From positions 124,001-188,000 of the forward strand of contig JBKBNI010000004.1 in assembly GCA_046295455.1 (NCBI GenBank): a stretch of 64,000 bases of DNA, in the 5' to 3' direction. Origin of the DNA: Thermaurantimonas sp046295455. Its GTDB lineage: Bacteria; Bacteroidota; Bacteroidia; Flavobacteriales; Schleiferiaceae. The notes beneath the pieces are model-generated. The model did no database searches. It had not been told where the DNA came from and was given only the letters and a program-made list of their open reading frames with translations. This document shows, in pieces, positions 1 through 8,511 of this stretch (the first letter of the stretch is position 1; each line of letters opens with the position of its first letter). The translations under genes and the position numbers were made by a program.

Positions 1-316
1 AGGCATATACAGAAATTCCGCGTGCAGCAATGGCAGCTGCAGCATGATCTTGTGTCGAAAATATATTGCAGGATGACCAAGTGACCTCGGCCCCAAGTTC
101 TACAAGGGTTTCGATCAACACGGCAGTTTGAATGGTCATGTGCAGGCAGCCCGCAATTCGGGCACCTTTCAGTGGTTTGCTGTTTTTGTATTTCTGTCTT
201 AGCGCCATAAGTCCGGGCATTTCAGCCTCAGCGAGTTGTATCTCCTTGCGACCCCATTCTGCCAATGTAATGTCTTTTACTTTGTAGGGGATAAACGTTG
301 TTTTTGTCGTATTCAT
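1..316 (-). CDS. ahcY: Adenosylhomocysteinase, N-terminal part (runs off the window)
   Basis: Reading the minus strand from an ATG at 316 gives 105 codons that continue past the window edge. The N-terminus contains the S-adenosylhomocysteine hydrolase signature: IAEWG-like LAEWGRKEI, then EMPGLMALR, ARIAGCLHMTIQTAVLIETL, and SSCNIFSTQDHAAAAIA. The enzyme splits S-adenosylhomocysteine into adenosine and homocysteine in the cytoplasm and so clears the inhibitor of methyltransferases. The NAD-binding and C-terminal domains lie outside the window. A TAnnTTTG-type -7 box lies 26 bases upstream of the start. The family assignment is secure because this N-terminal block is very conserved; only completeness is unknown. 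Confidence 0.95.
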   Translation of the reverse strand, partial: MNTTKTTFIPYKVKDITLAEWGRKEIQLAEAEMPGLMALRQKYKNSKPLKGARIAGCLHMTIQTAVLIETLVELGAEVTWSSCNIFSTQDHAAAAIAARGISVYA

Positions 317-341
317 TTAAATAATAACTTTTGAACAGATA

Positions 342-349
342 CAAAAATA
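342..349 (-). promoter_or_regulatory. Bacteroidota-type -7 box for ahcY
   Basis: On the minus strand this reads TATTTTTG, a full match to the TAnnTTTG -7 element of Bacteroidota housekeeping promoters. It lies 26 bases before the ahcY ATG. No clear TTG -33 element is visible at the usual 19-21 base spacing, so the call rests on the -7 box and its position. Confidence 0.45.
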
Positions 350-402
350 TAACCTCCCAGAGCTACATCTAAACTTAATACTCCTAAAAAATTCGTATTT
401 AA

Positions 403-1023
403 TTAATTTACATTTGCCTTTGGAGAAAGTTGCAGAAGATCTCTGATATTAGGATAGGTGTTTGAATAAATTTTATTAAGCATTTCTGGTTTTAACCAAA
501 AAACCTCGGTGATACCCTCTTCTGTTTGTGGCTTAAATGCGTACTTACTTCCGGAGTATATCATAGGAAACCAATGCGTCTCTTTAAGAATTCTGTGATT
601 GTCAATCACGTATGTATGGTAGGATATGGTAGCTGCGCCGTCTATTATAAGGTTTTGGCTCAATCCGCACTCTTCGGCCACTTCTCTGAGGGCAGCATCT
701 TGCAGGTTTTCGTACTCCTCTACCTTACCCTTCGGAAGATCGAATTTGCCATGACGCCTGATTATCAAAAATTCGCCTTGGTCATTTCGAACAACTCCTC
801 CTGCCGCGCGAATAATTTCAAAATGCTTTGTAAACTCTCTCCAGATTTCTGCATCATTCCCATCAGTCCGAATATGGTAGTACAAGGTAACCGGAGAATT
901 TTCCAATTGATTTATTAATAAATCAAACGGTATATGATTGTAATAGTCTAAATGCCAATCAGGTTTTTTAAGAGGTTTTTCACCGATTGTGAGAAAAGAA
1001 TTTTGAATATAGACTTTGTACAT
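403..1023 (-). CDS. Nudix hydrolase
   Basis: A 206-aa protein when started at the ATG at 1021-1023 (MYKVYIQ...). A start further upstream at 1092 would run into pyrE and adds unconserved sequence. The Nudix box is complete: G99, then E105, then R113-E-V-A-E-E-C-G120, fitting GX5EX7REUXEEXGU. The fold therefore cleaves a nucleoside diphosphate linked to some moiety X with a divalent metal; the substrate cannot be read from the sequence. The roughly 70 N-terminal residues before the Nudix domain are typical of a Bacteroidota subfamily but carry no motif I know. It is divergent from pyrE with only 13 bases between the two starts. Confidence 0.9.
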   Translation of the reverse strand: MYKVYIQNSFLTIGEKPLKKPDWHLDYYNHIPFDLLINQLENSPVTLYYHIRTDGNDAEIWREFTKHFEIIRAAGGVVRNDQGEFLIIRRHGKFDLPKGKVEEYENLQDAALREVAEECGLSQNLIIDGAATISYHTYVIDNHRILKETHWFPMIYSGSKYAFKPQTEEGITEVFWLKPEMLNKIYSNTYPNIRDLLQLSPKANVN

Positions 1024-1036
1024 ATTTTTGCCAACT

Positions 1037-1693
1037 ATGATTGGAGACAAAGATATTGCCCAAAAAACAGCCGAATTTCTAATGCAGATCAAGGCAGTAC
1101 AACTGAATGTAGTGCAACCCTTTCAATGGTCTAGCGGATGGTTATCTCCGATCTATTGTGATAATAGGGTTATCCTTTCATTTCCTGCCATTCGCACTTA
1201 CATCAGAGACATCATGGTCAAAAGTATCGAAAAGTACTTTCCAAAGCCGGATGTGATTGCCGGTATAGCCACCGGAGCCATTGCAATGGGGGTACTTGTC
1301 GCCGATCAGATGGGTCTTCCTTTTATTTATGTTCGACCAGAACCTAAATCACATGGTAAAAAAAATCAAATTGAGGGATTTGTTACACAGGGTCAGAATG
1401 TACTTGTTGTAGAAGATCTCATATCTACCGGTGCGAGTTCGCTTAATGCCATACAGGCCTTGAAAGAAGCAGGTCTAAAAATTATTGGTGTTCAATCCAT
1501 TTTTTCATACGGATTTGAACAGGCAAGTGACCTGTTTGAGAGTAAAAATATTTCCGTCAAAACGCTTAGTGATTACGAACATCTGATTCAAGTTGCACTC
1601 AAGATTGGATATATCAATGAAAGTGAATTAAACTTACTTGACCGTTGGAGAGTTAATCCTGCTGTCTGGGGAAAAAATAATGCGATAAAATGA
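1037..1693 (+). CDS. pyrE: Orotate phosphoribosyltransferase
   Basis: Makes orotidine 5'-monophosphate from orotate and PRPP, the fifth step of pyrimidine synthesis. The 218-aa length from the ATG at 1037 suits the family. The PRPP-binding loop VLVVEDLISTGAS lies at residues 122-134 and the flexible catalytic loop with lysines (RPEPKSHGKKNQIEG) at about 100-114. An in-frame upstream start at 1016 is open but adds only seven unconserved residues and overlaps the start of the divergent Nudix gene, so 1037 is preferred. The stop overlaps the next start (ATGA), so pyrE and the downstream SRPBCC-like gene are probably translated together. Confidence 0.95.
   Translation: MIGDKDIAQKTAEFLMQIKAVQLNVVQPFQWSSGWLSPIYCDNRVILSFPAIRTYIRDIMVKSIEKYFPKPDVIAGIATGAIAMGVLVADQMGLPFIYVRPEPKSHGKKNQIEGFVTQGQNVLVVEDLISTGASSLNAIQALKEAGLKIIGVQSIFSYGFEQASDLFESKNISVKTLSDYEHLIQVALKIGYINESELNLLDRWRVNPAVWGKNNAIK
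1048..1055 (-). promoter_or_regulatory. -7 box for the Nudix gene, inside pyrE
   Basis: Minus-strand TATCTTTG matches TAnnTTTG and lies 25 bases upstream of the Nudix start, which places it within the first codons of pyrE. In the other direction a weaker match (TAGACTTTG, one extra base) at 1009-1017 could serve pyrE from inside the Nudix reading frame. Confidence 0.35.
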
Positions 1694-2082
1694 ATCTACA
1701 ATCCAAAAAAGTTAAAGTCGAAAAACCAGTATCCGAATTATATTCACATCTTACCGAAAATCTTGAAAATTACAGGCAAATAATGCCTTCTGAGGTTTCG
1801 GTATTTCGCGTTGACGGTGATACTTTTATTTTTGGTCTTAAGGGTTTTCCGGAGGTAAATCTGCGATTAAAAGATAAGGTAGAAAATCAGAAAGTGGTCT
1901 TTGAATCAGCTTCTTCGATGCTTAAATTTGAACTCACTTGTATGCTGACAGAAGCAGATGCACACAGCAGTTTCGTACAGTTTTTATTCAATGGAGAGGT
2001 TAATATGATGATGCGAATGATGATCGAAAAACCACTACAAAATTTTATCGATGCACTAGCCGATCAGGTGGGAAAATTATAG
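1690..2082 (+). CDS. SRPBCC/START-like protein of unknown role
   Basis: A 130-aa soluble protein with no signal peptide or membrane segment. The beginning (KKVKVEKPVSELYSHLTENLENYRQIMP), the central strand-rich region and the C-terminal helix (MIEKPLQNFIDALADQVGKL) are laid out like a small SRPBCC (START/Bet v1) ligand-binding fold, which in other families holds a hydrophobic ligand in a helix-grip cavity. It overlaps the pyrE stop by four bases, so it is cotranscribed with pyrE. A methionine-rich stretch (NMMMRMMIE) precedes the last helix. The fold is an inference from the pattern; no catalytic residue or ligand can be named. Confidence 0.6.
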   Translation: MNLQSKKVKVEKPVSELYSHLTENLENYRQIMPSEVSVFRVDGDTFIFGLKGFPEVNLRLKDKVENQKVVFESASSMLKFELTCMLTEADAHSSFVQFLFNGEVNMMMRMMIEKPLQNFIDALADQVGKL

Positions 2083-2086
2083 TCCA

Positions 2087-2824
2087 TCAAATGGCGAATT
2101 TTATTTCACCGTTGTGATAAACCTTCTTGTTGCCATTTTGCTCAGTTACCAATCTTCCCCAAGTATCTACACATAATATTTTTGCCCTTACTTTAGTTTG
2201 ATTTTTTGTCTCGATTAAATCAGTCTCCAGACCTTTATTAAAAAGACAATCATTATACAATTGGTAGATCAATTTATTGTGATTACTATTCAGGAGGTTT
2301 TCCCATTTTTCGAATTGAAACTCAAATTCATCTAAAAAATCCTCCACAACAAGCGCTTTTCCGATCACATCTCTTATTGAAATGGAAGTGTAAGGGATAG
2401 AAAGATGTTTCCTGCGTGAATTCAGATTGATTCCAATACCTGTAATGGTATGTATTGTTTGATTTTGTGATATGGATTCAATTAATATTCCGGCTACTTT
2501 TTTGGTTTCAGCAAGGAGGTCATTGGGCCATTTAATCATACTTTTAATGCCAAAACTGCCAAAAGTGTCTTTCAACACAAGACAAACTGTCATTACATAA
2601 GCGGTAGGAAATTGATAAGACAGCTCTTTATCGATCTTATTATACAAGCTGAATGCCAGGTCAAGCCCCGGCTGCATGTCCCAAATTCTGGAAAATTGTC
2701 CTCTGCCCTTTATCTGGTTGAGCGTGTAAATCAAATAATTAGTGGAAAGTCCACCGGATTCAATCCTCCTTTTGATCCAATCGTTGGTGGAATCTACTTC
2801 CGAAATGTAATGTCTTTCAAACAT
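2087..2824 (-). CDS. birA: Biotin--[acetyl-CoA-carboxylase] ligase, catalytic domain only
   Basis: Joins biotin to the carrier lysine of biotin-dependent carboxylases through biotinyl-AMP. The 245-aa protein from the ATG at 2822-2824 begins directly with the catalytic domain (EVDSTNDW), so the N-terminal DNA-binding domain of the E. coli-type repressor is absent and it is probably not a transcription factor. The biotin-binding loop is KGRGQFSRIWD at about residues 39-49, followed by the IKWPNDLL and GILIES blocks, then GIGINLN. It converges on the pyrE operon with four bases between the stops. An upstream start at 2857 adds 11 hydrophobic unconserved residues and is less likely. Confidence 0.92.
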   Translation of the reverse strand: MFERHYISEVDSTNDWIKRRIESGGLSTNYLIYTLNQIKGRGQFSRIWDMQPGLDLAFSLYNKIDKELSYQFPTAYVMTVCLVLKDTFGSFGIKSMIKWPNDLLAETKKVAGILIESISQNQTIHTITGIGINLNSRRKHLSIPYTSISIRDVIGKALVVEDFLDEFEFQFEKWENLLNSNHNKLIYQLYNDCLFNKGLETDLIETKNQTKVRAKILCVDTWGRLVTEQNGNKKVYHNGEIKFAI

Positions 2825-2915
2825 TGTGAAGAACAAATATTTACAAATGATTGGCAATTTTATTGCTTATTTTAGCAGTCTATATAAAAGAATGTTTCAA
2901 TCCTAAATACTTTTA

Positions 2916-3290
2916 ATGAGATTAAAACAAGAAATTGAGACGGAAGGTATTGTGCTCTCTGTCATTGAAGGCCTTAGGGAAGTAAAGGGCTTCAACATCA
3001 AAATATTTGATTTGACGGGAATTGATAAAGCTGTCTGTGATTGCTTTGTGATCGCTGAAGGAAATTCGACTACGCAGGTAAGCGCGCTTGCTGATTCAGT
3101 AGAAGAAAAGGTTTTTAAAAACACAGGAGATAAGCCTTGGCATGTAGAAGGCAAAACCAATTCGGAGTGGGTGTTGTTAGATTATGTGGATGTAGTAGTA
3201 CACATTTTCCTTCCTGCGACACGTAGATTTTACGATCTGGATGGATTGTGGAGTGATGCTCGGATCATCGAAATCTCAAATGTTGAATAA
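2916..3290 (+). CDS. rsfS: Ribosomal silencing factor RsfS
   Basis: A 124-aa protein of the RsfS/Iojap (DUF143) family. It binds ribosomal protein L14 on the 50S subunit and blocks joining with the 30S subunit when nutrients are scarce. Visible family blocks are DLTGIDKAVCDCFVIAEGNSTTQV, KPWHVEGKTNSEWVLLDYVDVVVHIF and RRFYDLDGLWSDA. It is the first gene of the rsfS-ftsH-LUD-cdsA-psd operon and ends eight bases before ftsH. The gene lies 91 bases from the divergent birA start; no full TAnnTTTG box stands out in that gap. Confidence 0.95.
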   Translation: MRLKQEIETEGIVLSVIEGLREVKGFNIKIFDLTGIDKAVCDCFVIAEGNSTTQVSALADSVEEKVFKNTGDKPWHVEGKTNSEWVLLDYVDVVVHIFLPATRRFYDLDGLWSDARIIEISNVE

Positions 3291-3298
3291 AATATCAT

Positions 3299-5395
3299 AT
3301 GACACAAAAGAAAAAATTACAGCCGGACTTCGGGCAATTTCGCAAAAAAAGTCAAAACAACAGGCCTGAAGAAGAACCCAATAAGGGAGGGGGCTTCAAT
3401 TTTTATTGGATTTATATCGTTTTAATAGCGGTAATTTTTGGAATTCAGCTGCTTGGAATGATGAATACAGCTGCTAAAAAAAGCAGCTTCAATGAGTTGA
3501 CCACTCATCTTGTCAATAATGATGTGGAGAAAATAAGGGTGGTAAATTCCAAAGAGATTCAGGTATTTATCAAACCTGAAAGCATAAGAGACAAGGAAGA
3601 GTTTAAAGACCTTCGGAATCGGTCCGGTAGTACAGGGGTTGTCCCCGGACCACACTATGTGTTCCAAATGCCGGGCGATGCCTTTAGAGATGAGCTAAGG
3701 AGTTTCTATGAAGAAAATTCGCAGCTCGATCGCCGAAAAGTACCGGTGACATATGAAGAGCATCGTGATTATTGGAGCGATATTCTGGCATGGGTACTGC
3801 CATTCCTTTTCATTTTTTTGATATGGATGTTTATCATGCGTCGAATGAGTTCTATGGGTGGAGGCCCCGGAGGACAGATCTTCAATATCGGAAAATCTAA
3901 AGCTCAGCTTTTTGACAAAAACACCAATGTAAAAGTCACCTTTAAGGATGTTGCCGGTATGGAGGGCGCCAAGGAAGAGATCCAAGAAATCGTCAATTTC
4001 TTAAAAAACCCGGAAAAGTATACCAATCTCGGTGGGAAAATTCCAAAAGGAGCCCTTCTGGCGGGCCCTCCGGGTACCGGTAAAACCCTTCTTGCAAAAG
4101 CTGTGGCCGGAGAGGCCAAGGTGCCCTTTTTCAGCCTTTCGGGCTCCGACTTTGTTGAAATGTTTGTCGGGGTAGGGGCCTCCCGCGTCCGCGACCTATT
4201 CAAGCAAGCTAAAGAAAAAGCTCCATCCATCATTTTTATAGATGAGATTGACGCTATAGGTCGTGCTCGGGGTAAAGCCTCTTTCAGCGGTGGCAATGAC
4301 GAACGTGAAAATACCCTCAATCAGCTCCTTACCGAGATGGACGGCTTTCAGACAAATGAAACCGTAATCGTATTAGCAGCTACCAACCGACCTGAAATCC
4401 TCGACAGGGCACTAACCCGTGCAGGCCGATTTGATAGAACCATTTACATCGATCTGCCCGACCTAAATGAACGGAAAGAAATTTTCAAAATTCACCTTCG
4501 CCGAATCAAGTACAGTCAAGGGTTGGACATCGACTTTCTGGCTAAGCAAACCCCGGGTTTTTCAGGAGCTGATATTGCCAATGTCTGCAACGAAGCAGCC
4601 CTTATTGCAGCCCGTAAAGACAAATCCCTGGTGGAATTACAGGACTTTCTGGATGCTGTCGACAGAATAGTAGCCGGCCTTGAGAAAAAGTCTAAAATCA
4701 TCACACCGGAAGAGAAACAAGTAATTGCTTACCACGAGGCGGGACATGCCACCGTCAGCTGGCTGCTCGAGCATGCAGCACCCCTTGTAAAAGTGACCAT
4801 CGTGCCCAGAGGTCGCTCATTAGGAGCAGCATGGTACCTGCCCGAAGAGCGCCAGATAACCAATGCAGACCAGATTCAGGATGAAATGTGCGCAGCTCTT
4901 GGCGGGCGTGCAGCCGAAAAAGTCATGTTTGACAAAATATCAACCGGAGCTCTCAGCGACCTCGAGAAAGTAACAAGGCAAGCACAGGCTATGGTTACGA
5001 TCTTCGGTTTGAATGAACGGATCGGCAACATTACATACTACGATTCTTCCGGCCAGAACGAATTTGGCTTCAGCAAACCCTACAGCGAAAAAACTGCAGA
5101 AATCATAGATGAGGAAGTCAAAAAAATAGTTGAAGCCCAATACCAAAGAGCAATTCAGTTATTAACAAACAATAAAGAAAAACTCAAACAACTTGCCGAA
5201 TTATTGCTGGAAAAAGAAGTTATCTTTAAGCACGACTTAGAACACATCTTTGGTAAGAGAAAATGGGATAAAGATCATCACAATGAGAATAATCAAGATG
5301 ATTCTTTAGACAACTCTGCTGAAGCTGAAATAAACCAGAGCAATGAAGAAGAACTCAGCAAAACAGCAGTACCTGCCGAAGAATCCAAGGACTGA
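3299..5395 (+). CDS. ftsH: ATP-dependent zinc metalloprotease FtsH
   Basis: A membrane-anchored AAA+ protease that removes damaged or unassembled membrane proteins and selected soluble regulators. The 698-aa chain has two membrane segments (about 35-55 and 161-180) enclosing an extracytoplasmic domain, then the AAA module with Walker A GPPGTGKT (256-263) and Walker B IIFIDEIDAIG (311-321), and the protease domain with the zinc motif HEAGH (479-483). The last 40 or so residues form a charged Asn/Asp/Glu-rich tail. The second-region-of-homology loop reads TRAGRFDR rather than RPGRFDR, which is not expected to inactivate it. It is followed by the LUD gene after 17 bases. Confidence 0.97.
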   Translation: MTQKKKLQPDFGQFRKKSQNNRPEEEPNKGGGFNFYWIYIVLIAVIFGIQLLGMMNTAAKKSSFNELTTHLVNNDVEKIRVVNSKEIQVFIKPESIRDKEEFKDLRNRSGSTGVVPGPHYVFQMPGDAFRDELRSFYEENSQLDRRKVPVTYEEHRDYWSDILAWVLPFLFIFLIWMFIMRRMSSMGGGPGGQIFNIGKSKAQLFDKNTNVKVTFKDVAGMEGAKEEIQEIVNFLKNPEKYTNLGGKIPKGALLAGPPGTGKTLLAKAVAGEAKVPFFSLSGSDFVEMFVGVGASRVRDLFKQAKEKAPSIIFIDEIDAIGRARGKASFSGGNDERENTLNQLLTEMDGFQTNETVIVLAATNRPEILDRALTRAGRFDRTIYIDLPDLNERKEIFKIHLRRIKYSQGLDIDFLAKQTPGFSGADIANVCNEAALIAARKDKSLVELQDFLDAVDRIVAGLEKKSKIITPEEKQVIAYHEAGHATVSWLLEHAAPLVKVTIVPRGRSLGAAWYLPEERQITNADQIQDEMCAALGGRAAEKVMFDKISTGALSDLEKVTRQAQAMVTIFGLNERIGNITYYDSSGQNEFGFSKPYSEKTAEIIDEEVKKIVEAQYQRAIQLLTNNKEKLKQLAELLLEKEVIFKHDLEHIFGKRKWDKDHHNENNQDDSLDNSAEAEINQSNEEELSKTAVPAEESKD

Positions 5396-5412
5396 TTTAC
5401 CCTGATTGTGAC

Positions 5413-6024
5413 ATGGCAGACGCTTCATTACTATCAAAATTCTTATCTACCCTAAAACCAAAGGCTCCTGAAAAAGGAGCCGGTTCCCCCTATCATTCAC
5501 ATCCCGGAATGGAAAAACTTGCCTATCCGGAAGCCGTTTTTGCTCAGAAATTTGTTTCTTCAGGTGGTAGATTTATCTTCTGTGAAGATCGAGAAAGCAT
5601 TATCTCAGCCTTGAGAAACATTTTTGAAGAAGAGGATATATGTGTACTATCATGCAATGATCCCCAACTACAGTCCCTCGCTCACACAGCCGGAGCATTG
5701 TCCCTTACCGAACTTTCCAAAAAAGCAGATGCCGCATTCATTACCTGTGAGTTGTTGATCGCCCACAACGGGGGAATTATGGTTACGGCAAATCAGACCT
5801 ACCACAATAAAATTCTGAGCCTCCCCAATACAATTATAGTTTTCGGAACCGTCTCACAAATCATTGATAAACTCAATAACGCCCTCACTTACATCAAGGC
5901 TAAATATCCTCCTAAAGAAATTCCCTCCATGATTACGACCATTAAAGGCCCTAAGGGTGATGGTCTCGAAGATCCTAATTCTGCCTTTTCCACCAAAAAT
6001 TTGTATCTCCTCCTCACCGTGTAA
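5413..6024 (+). CDS. LUD domain protein (LutC/YkgG-like)
   Basis: A 203-aa cytoplasmic protein with the LUD fold of LutC/YkgG. Recognisable parts are the N-terminal LLSKFLSTLKPK helix, the central AFITCELLIAHNGGIMVTANQ strand-loop region and the terminal STIKGPKGDG-like loop (TTIKGPKGDGLEDP). LutC proteins belong to lactate-utilisation complexes, but no lutA or lutB partner is present here. The gene instead sits between ftsH and cdsA, an arrangement I recall from other Bacteroidota. Its stop is directly followed by the cdsA ATG, which indicates tight cotranslation. A role in lactate metabolism should not be assumed. Confidence 0.75.
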   Translation: MADASLLSKFLSTLKPKAPEKGAGSPYHSHPGMEKLAYPEAVFAQKFVSSGGRFIFCEDRESIISALRNIFEEEDICVLSCNDPQLQSLAHTAGALSLTELSKKADAAFITCELLIAHNGGIMVTANQTYHNKILSLPNTIIVFGTVSQIIDKLNNALTYIKAKYPPKEIPSMITTIKGPKGDGLEDPNSAFSTKNLYLLLTV

Positions 6025-6891
6025 ATGAAAGAGCTATTTCAGCGCAGCGTTTTTGGACTCTTGTATGTTTTTCTTATTGTCTCCTTGGTTTACTACAACC
6101 TTTCACCTATCCTATTCATAATATTTGGAATATTAGCTCTTTACGAATTAGGTAAAATCTTACATTTGACTCCAGGAGAAGTGCGCTTTTGGTATCTGTT
6201 TTTCGTCATAGCATTCCTCCCCTGGATACTGACTGTAGCCTTAAACTCATTATTTGATGAAATCCCTTTTTTCTCCCCCTACATCTCCTGGATGCATTCT
6301 TCTGGTATGGATCACGGCATTATCTCATTTCTCCAATGGCGATGGCTTTGGATTTTGATGTCGTTGGTTATCGTTTTTATCAGATTTTATAGCAAAAGGT
6401 GGTCTGGTTATCTCCCTGTAGCATATATCATCCTCCCTTTTGTTTTAGCCTGTGAAGTTGAATTATCAGATCAGGACTTCGAAATATCCCCCATACTCTA
6501 TATATTTTTGAGCATGTGGGTTTTTGACACGTTCTCATATATCGTAGGCAAGCTGATTGGCAGGCGTCCGATCATCCCGGCGATCTCTCCCGGTAAGACC
6601 TGGGAGGGTTTATTCGGTGGTTTGGCCGGATTGCTGGCATTAAACTACGCATTGTACTCGGCTCACCTTTTGCCTTTTCAATATGTTTTTACAGGTTTTT
6701 TATTAGCCGTTGTATTGGGGGTTTTTGCCTTTTTGGGAGATATGTTTGAATCCAAATTAAAGCGTACAGCAGGCCTTAAAGACAGTGGCACCGTTATTCC
6801 CGGGCACGGAGGTATTCTCGACCGAATCGACAGCTTTCTCTTTGCAGCTCCGGCATTTTATATATTATACCCAATACTGCTTAGATTATGA
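6025..6891 (+). CDS. cdsA: Phosphatidate cytidylyltransferase (CDP-diglyceride synthase)
   Basis: Makes CDP-diacylglycerol from phosphatidate and CTP at the inner membrane, the precursor of all phospholipids. The 288-aa chain is largely hydrophobic with about seven membrane segments. The C-terminal CdsA signature is complete: GDMFESKLKR, GLKDSGTVIPGHGGILDR and IDS, at roughly residues 235-275, preceded by RPIIPAISPGKTWEG. The ATG follows the LUD stop without a gap and the 3' end overlaps psd by four bases. Together with psd this covers part of the phosphatidylethanolamine route; no phosphatidylserine synthase gene is seen in the window. Confidence 0.95.
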   Translation: MKELFQRSVFGLLYVFLIVSLVYYNLSPILFIIFGILALYELGKILHLTPGEVRFWYLFFVIAFLPWILTVALNSLFDEIPFFSPYISWMHSSGMDHGIISFLQWRWLWILMSLVIVFIRFYSKRWSGYLPVAYIILPFVLACEVELSDQDFEISPILYIFLSMWVFDTFSYIVGKLIGRRPIIPAISPGKTWEGLFGGLAGLLALNYALYSAHLLPFQYVFTGFLLAVVLGVFAFLGDMFESKLKRTAGLKDSGTVIPGHGGILDRIDSFLFAAPAFYILYPILLRL

Positions 6892-7571
6892 TCAAGATTC
6901 ATCGCGAAGGGCATACCATACTCTTCATCCTGCTGATTTCCCTCTTTTTCATCAATGTATTGGTACATTGGCTCACGGATATTGTCTGGATTCGCAATGT
7001 TTCCATCATGCTGTCACTGGTCGTGTACATATTAGTTCTGCAGTTTTTTCGAAATCCGCATCGCGATATCGTCGTCGACGAATCCAAAGTCATAGCACCG
7101 GCTGATGGCAAAGTCGTCATCATCCAGGAAGTGGATGAGCCGGAGTATTTCAAAGACAAACGCCTGCAGATATCCATTTTCATGTCGCCACTCAACGTAC
7201 ATGTCAATCGCTATCCGGTCAGCGGAAAGATCGAATATGCCCGACACCATAAGGGGCAGTATCTCGTAGCGTGGCATCCGAAATCAAGCACACTCAACGA
7301 ACGCACATCCGTGGTCATACACAGTCCCGTGTGGGGTCCGGTCTTATATCGCCAGATTGCCGGATATGTAGCCCGTCGTATCGTAATGTATGCCAAAGAA
7401 GGAACCATCGCCAGCCAGGGTGCAGAAAGCGGATTCATCAAGTTTGGCAGCCGGCTGGATATCTTTCTTCCTCCCGGCACCCAACCCACTGTCCGACTTG
7501 GCGATAAAACCATCGGAGGCATCACCGTCATCGCAGAAAAGCCCTCCACCCCCAAACCCGGAAATCAATAA
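6888..7571 (+). CDS. psd: Phosphatidylserine decarboxylase proenzyme, short form
   Basis: Converts phosphatidylserine to phosphatidylethanolamine. The 227-aa chain has two N-terminal hydrophobic segments (about 11-29 and 38-54), then the decarboxylase domain with APADGKVV, SPLNVHVNRYP and the self-cleavage site FGSR. Cleavage between Gly187 and Ser188 would create the pyruvoyl group on the small C-terminal subunit. The length and FGSR type match the short Psd family of Bacteroidota rather than the longer enterobacterial LGST type. It overlaps the cdsA stop (ATGA) and converges on hemF with a seven-base overlap of the two stops. Confidence 0.94.
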   Translation: MIKIHREGHTILFILLISLFFINVLVHWLTDIVWIRNVSIMLSLVVYILVLQFFRNPHRDIVVDESKVIAPADGKVVIIQEVDEPEYFKDKRLQISIFMSPLNVHVNRYPVSGKIEYARHHKGQYLVAWHPKSSTLNERTSVVIHSPVWGPVLYRQIAGYVARRIVMYAKEGTIASQGAESGFIKFGSRLDIFLPPGTQPTVRLGDKTIGGITVIAEKPSTPKPGNQ

Positions 7572-8494
7572 TCCTCTATCACATACGTATTCACCCAATC
7601 TCTGTGCTCCAGCGCCTTGAGCAGCTTGGCTTCTTCACTGCACGGCTCCGGCCGGTGATTGTATTCCCACCGGGCTGTCGCCGGCAGACTCATCAGAATA
7701 GACTCTATTCGTCCATCAGTCTTCAGACCGAATAGAGTCCCACGGTCATACACCAGATTAAACTCCGCATATCGCCCCCTCCGGATGCCTTGCCAGTGTA
7801 GATGACGCTCACCATACGGCAGATTCTTCCTTCGCTCTACGATCGGCACATAGGCCGGCAGAAAGGCATCGCCTGCCTCCATCACAAAGTTCAGCCAATG
7901 CTCAGCCGGTTGCAGCGCACCAGGCCTCAGATAGTCAAAGAATATTCCCCCAATACCCCTGTTTTCCTTACGGTGCTCGATGTAGAAGTATTGGTCACAT
8001 TCTGCCTTAAATCTTGGATAATACTCCGGCGAATGCCGGTCGCAAGCTTGCTTAAGCACCGTGTGAAAGTGCCTGCCATCCTCCTCAAAGATATAATACG
8101 GCGTCAGGTCAGCACCCCCTCCAAACCAGCAATCCACCAGATCACCCCCATTGTCGTAGAGCTCAAAGTACCTGAAGTTAGCATGCACCGTCGGCACAAA
8201 GGGATTTAGAGGATGAATCACGAGCGAGATTCCGCACGCAAAAAAACGGTTGTGGCCAACCCCTAACCGCTGCACCATTACCTCCGGCAGCTGGCCGTGT
8301 ACTACAGAGGTATTCACCCCGCCTTTCTCAATCACACGACCACCCGATAGAATCCGCGTAATTCCACCGCCCCCGCCCGACCGCTCCCATCGGTCTTCTA
8401 TAAAGCATTTTTCGCCATCCAGTTCCTCAAGCGACTGGCAGATGCGGTCTTGCAATGCATGGATGTAAGCCACAAATCGATCTTTGACAGTCAT
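7565..8494 (-). CDS. hemF: Oxygen-dependent coproporphyrinogen III oxidase
   Basis: Carries out the aerobic oxidative decarboxylation of coproporphyrinogen III to protoporphyrinogen IX in haem synthesis. The start at 8492-8494 (MTVKDRFVAYIHALQ) gives 309 aa, the usual size. An open frame continues upstream to 8599, but those 35 codons are encoded by the GC-rich repeat and look nothing like the family. Conserved blocks are FIEDRWERSGGGGGITRIL, GVNTSVVHGQLP, VHANFRYFEL, WWFGGGADLTPYY-like CWFGGGADLTPYY, GIGGIFFDYL, and the C-terminal GRYAEFNLVYDRGTLFGL. It needs oxygen, so the organism is probably aerobic or microaerobic. Confidence 0.96.
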   Translation of the reverse strand: MTVKDRFVAYIHALQDRICQSLEELDGEKCFIEDRWERSGGGGGITRILSGGRVIEKGGVNTSVVHGQLPEVMVQRLGVGHNRFFACGISLVIHPLNPFVPTVHANFRYFELYDNGGDLVDCWFGGGADLTPYYIFEEDGRHFHTVLKQACDRHSPEYYPRFKAECDQYFYIEHRKENRGIGGIFFDYLRPGALQPAEHWLNFVMEAGDAFLPAYVPIVERRKNLPYGERHLHWQGIRRGRYAEFNLVYDRGTLFGLKTDGRIESILMSLPATARWEYNHRPEPCSEEAKLLKALEHRDWVNTYVIEDY

Positions 8495-8511
8495 TTTTTT
8501 CTTTATTATGT

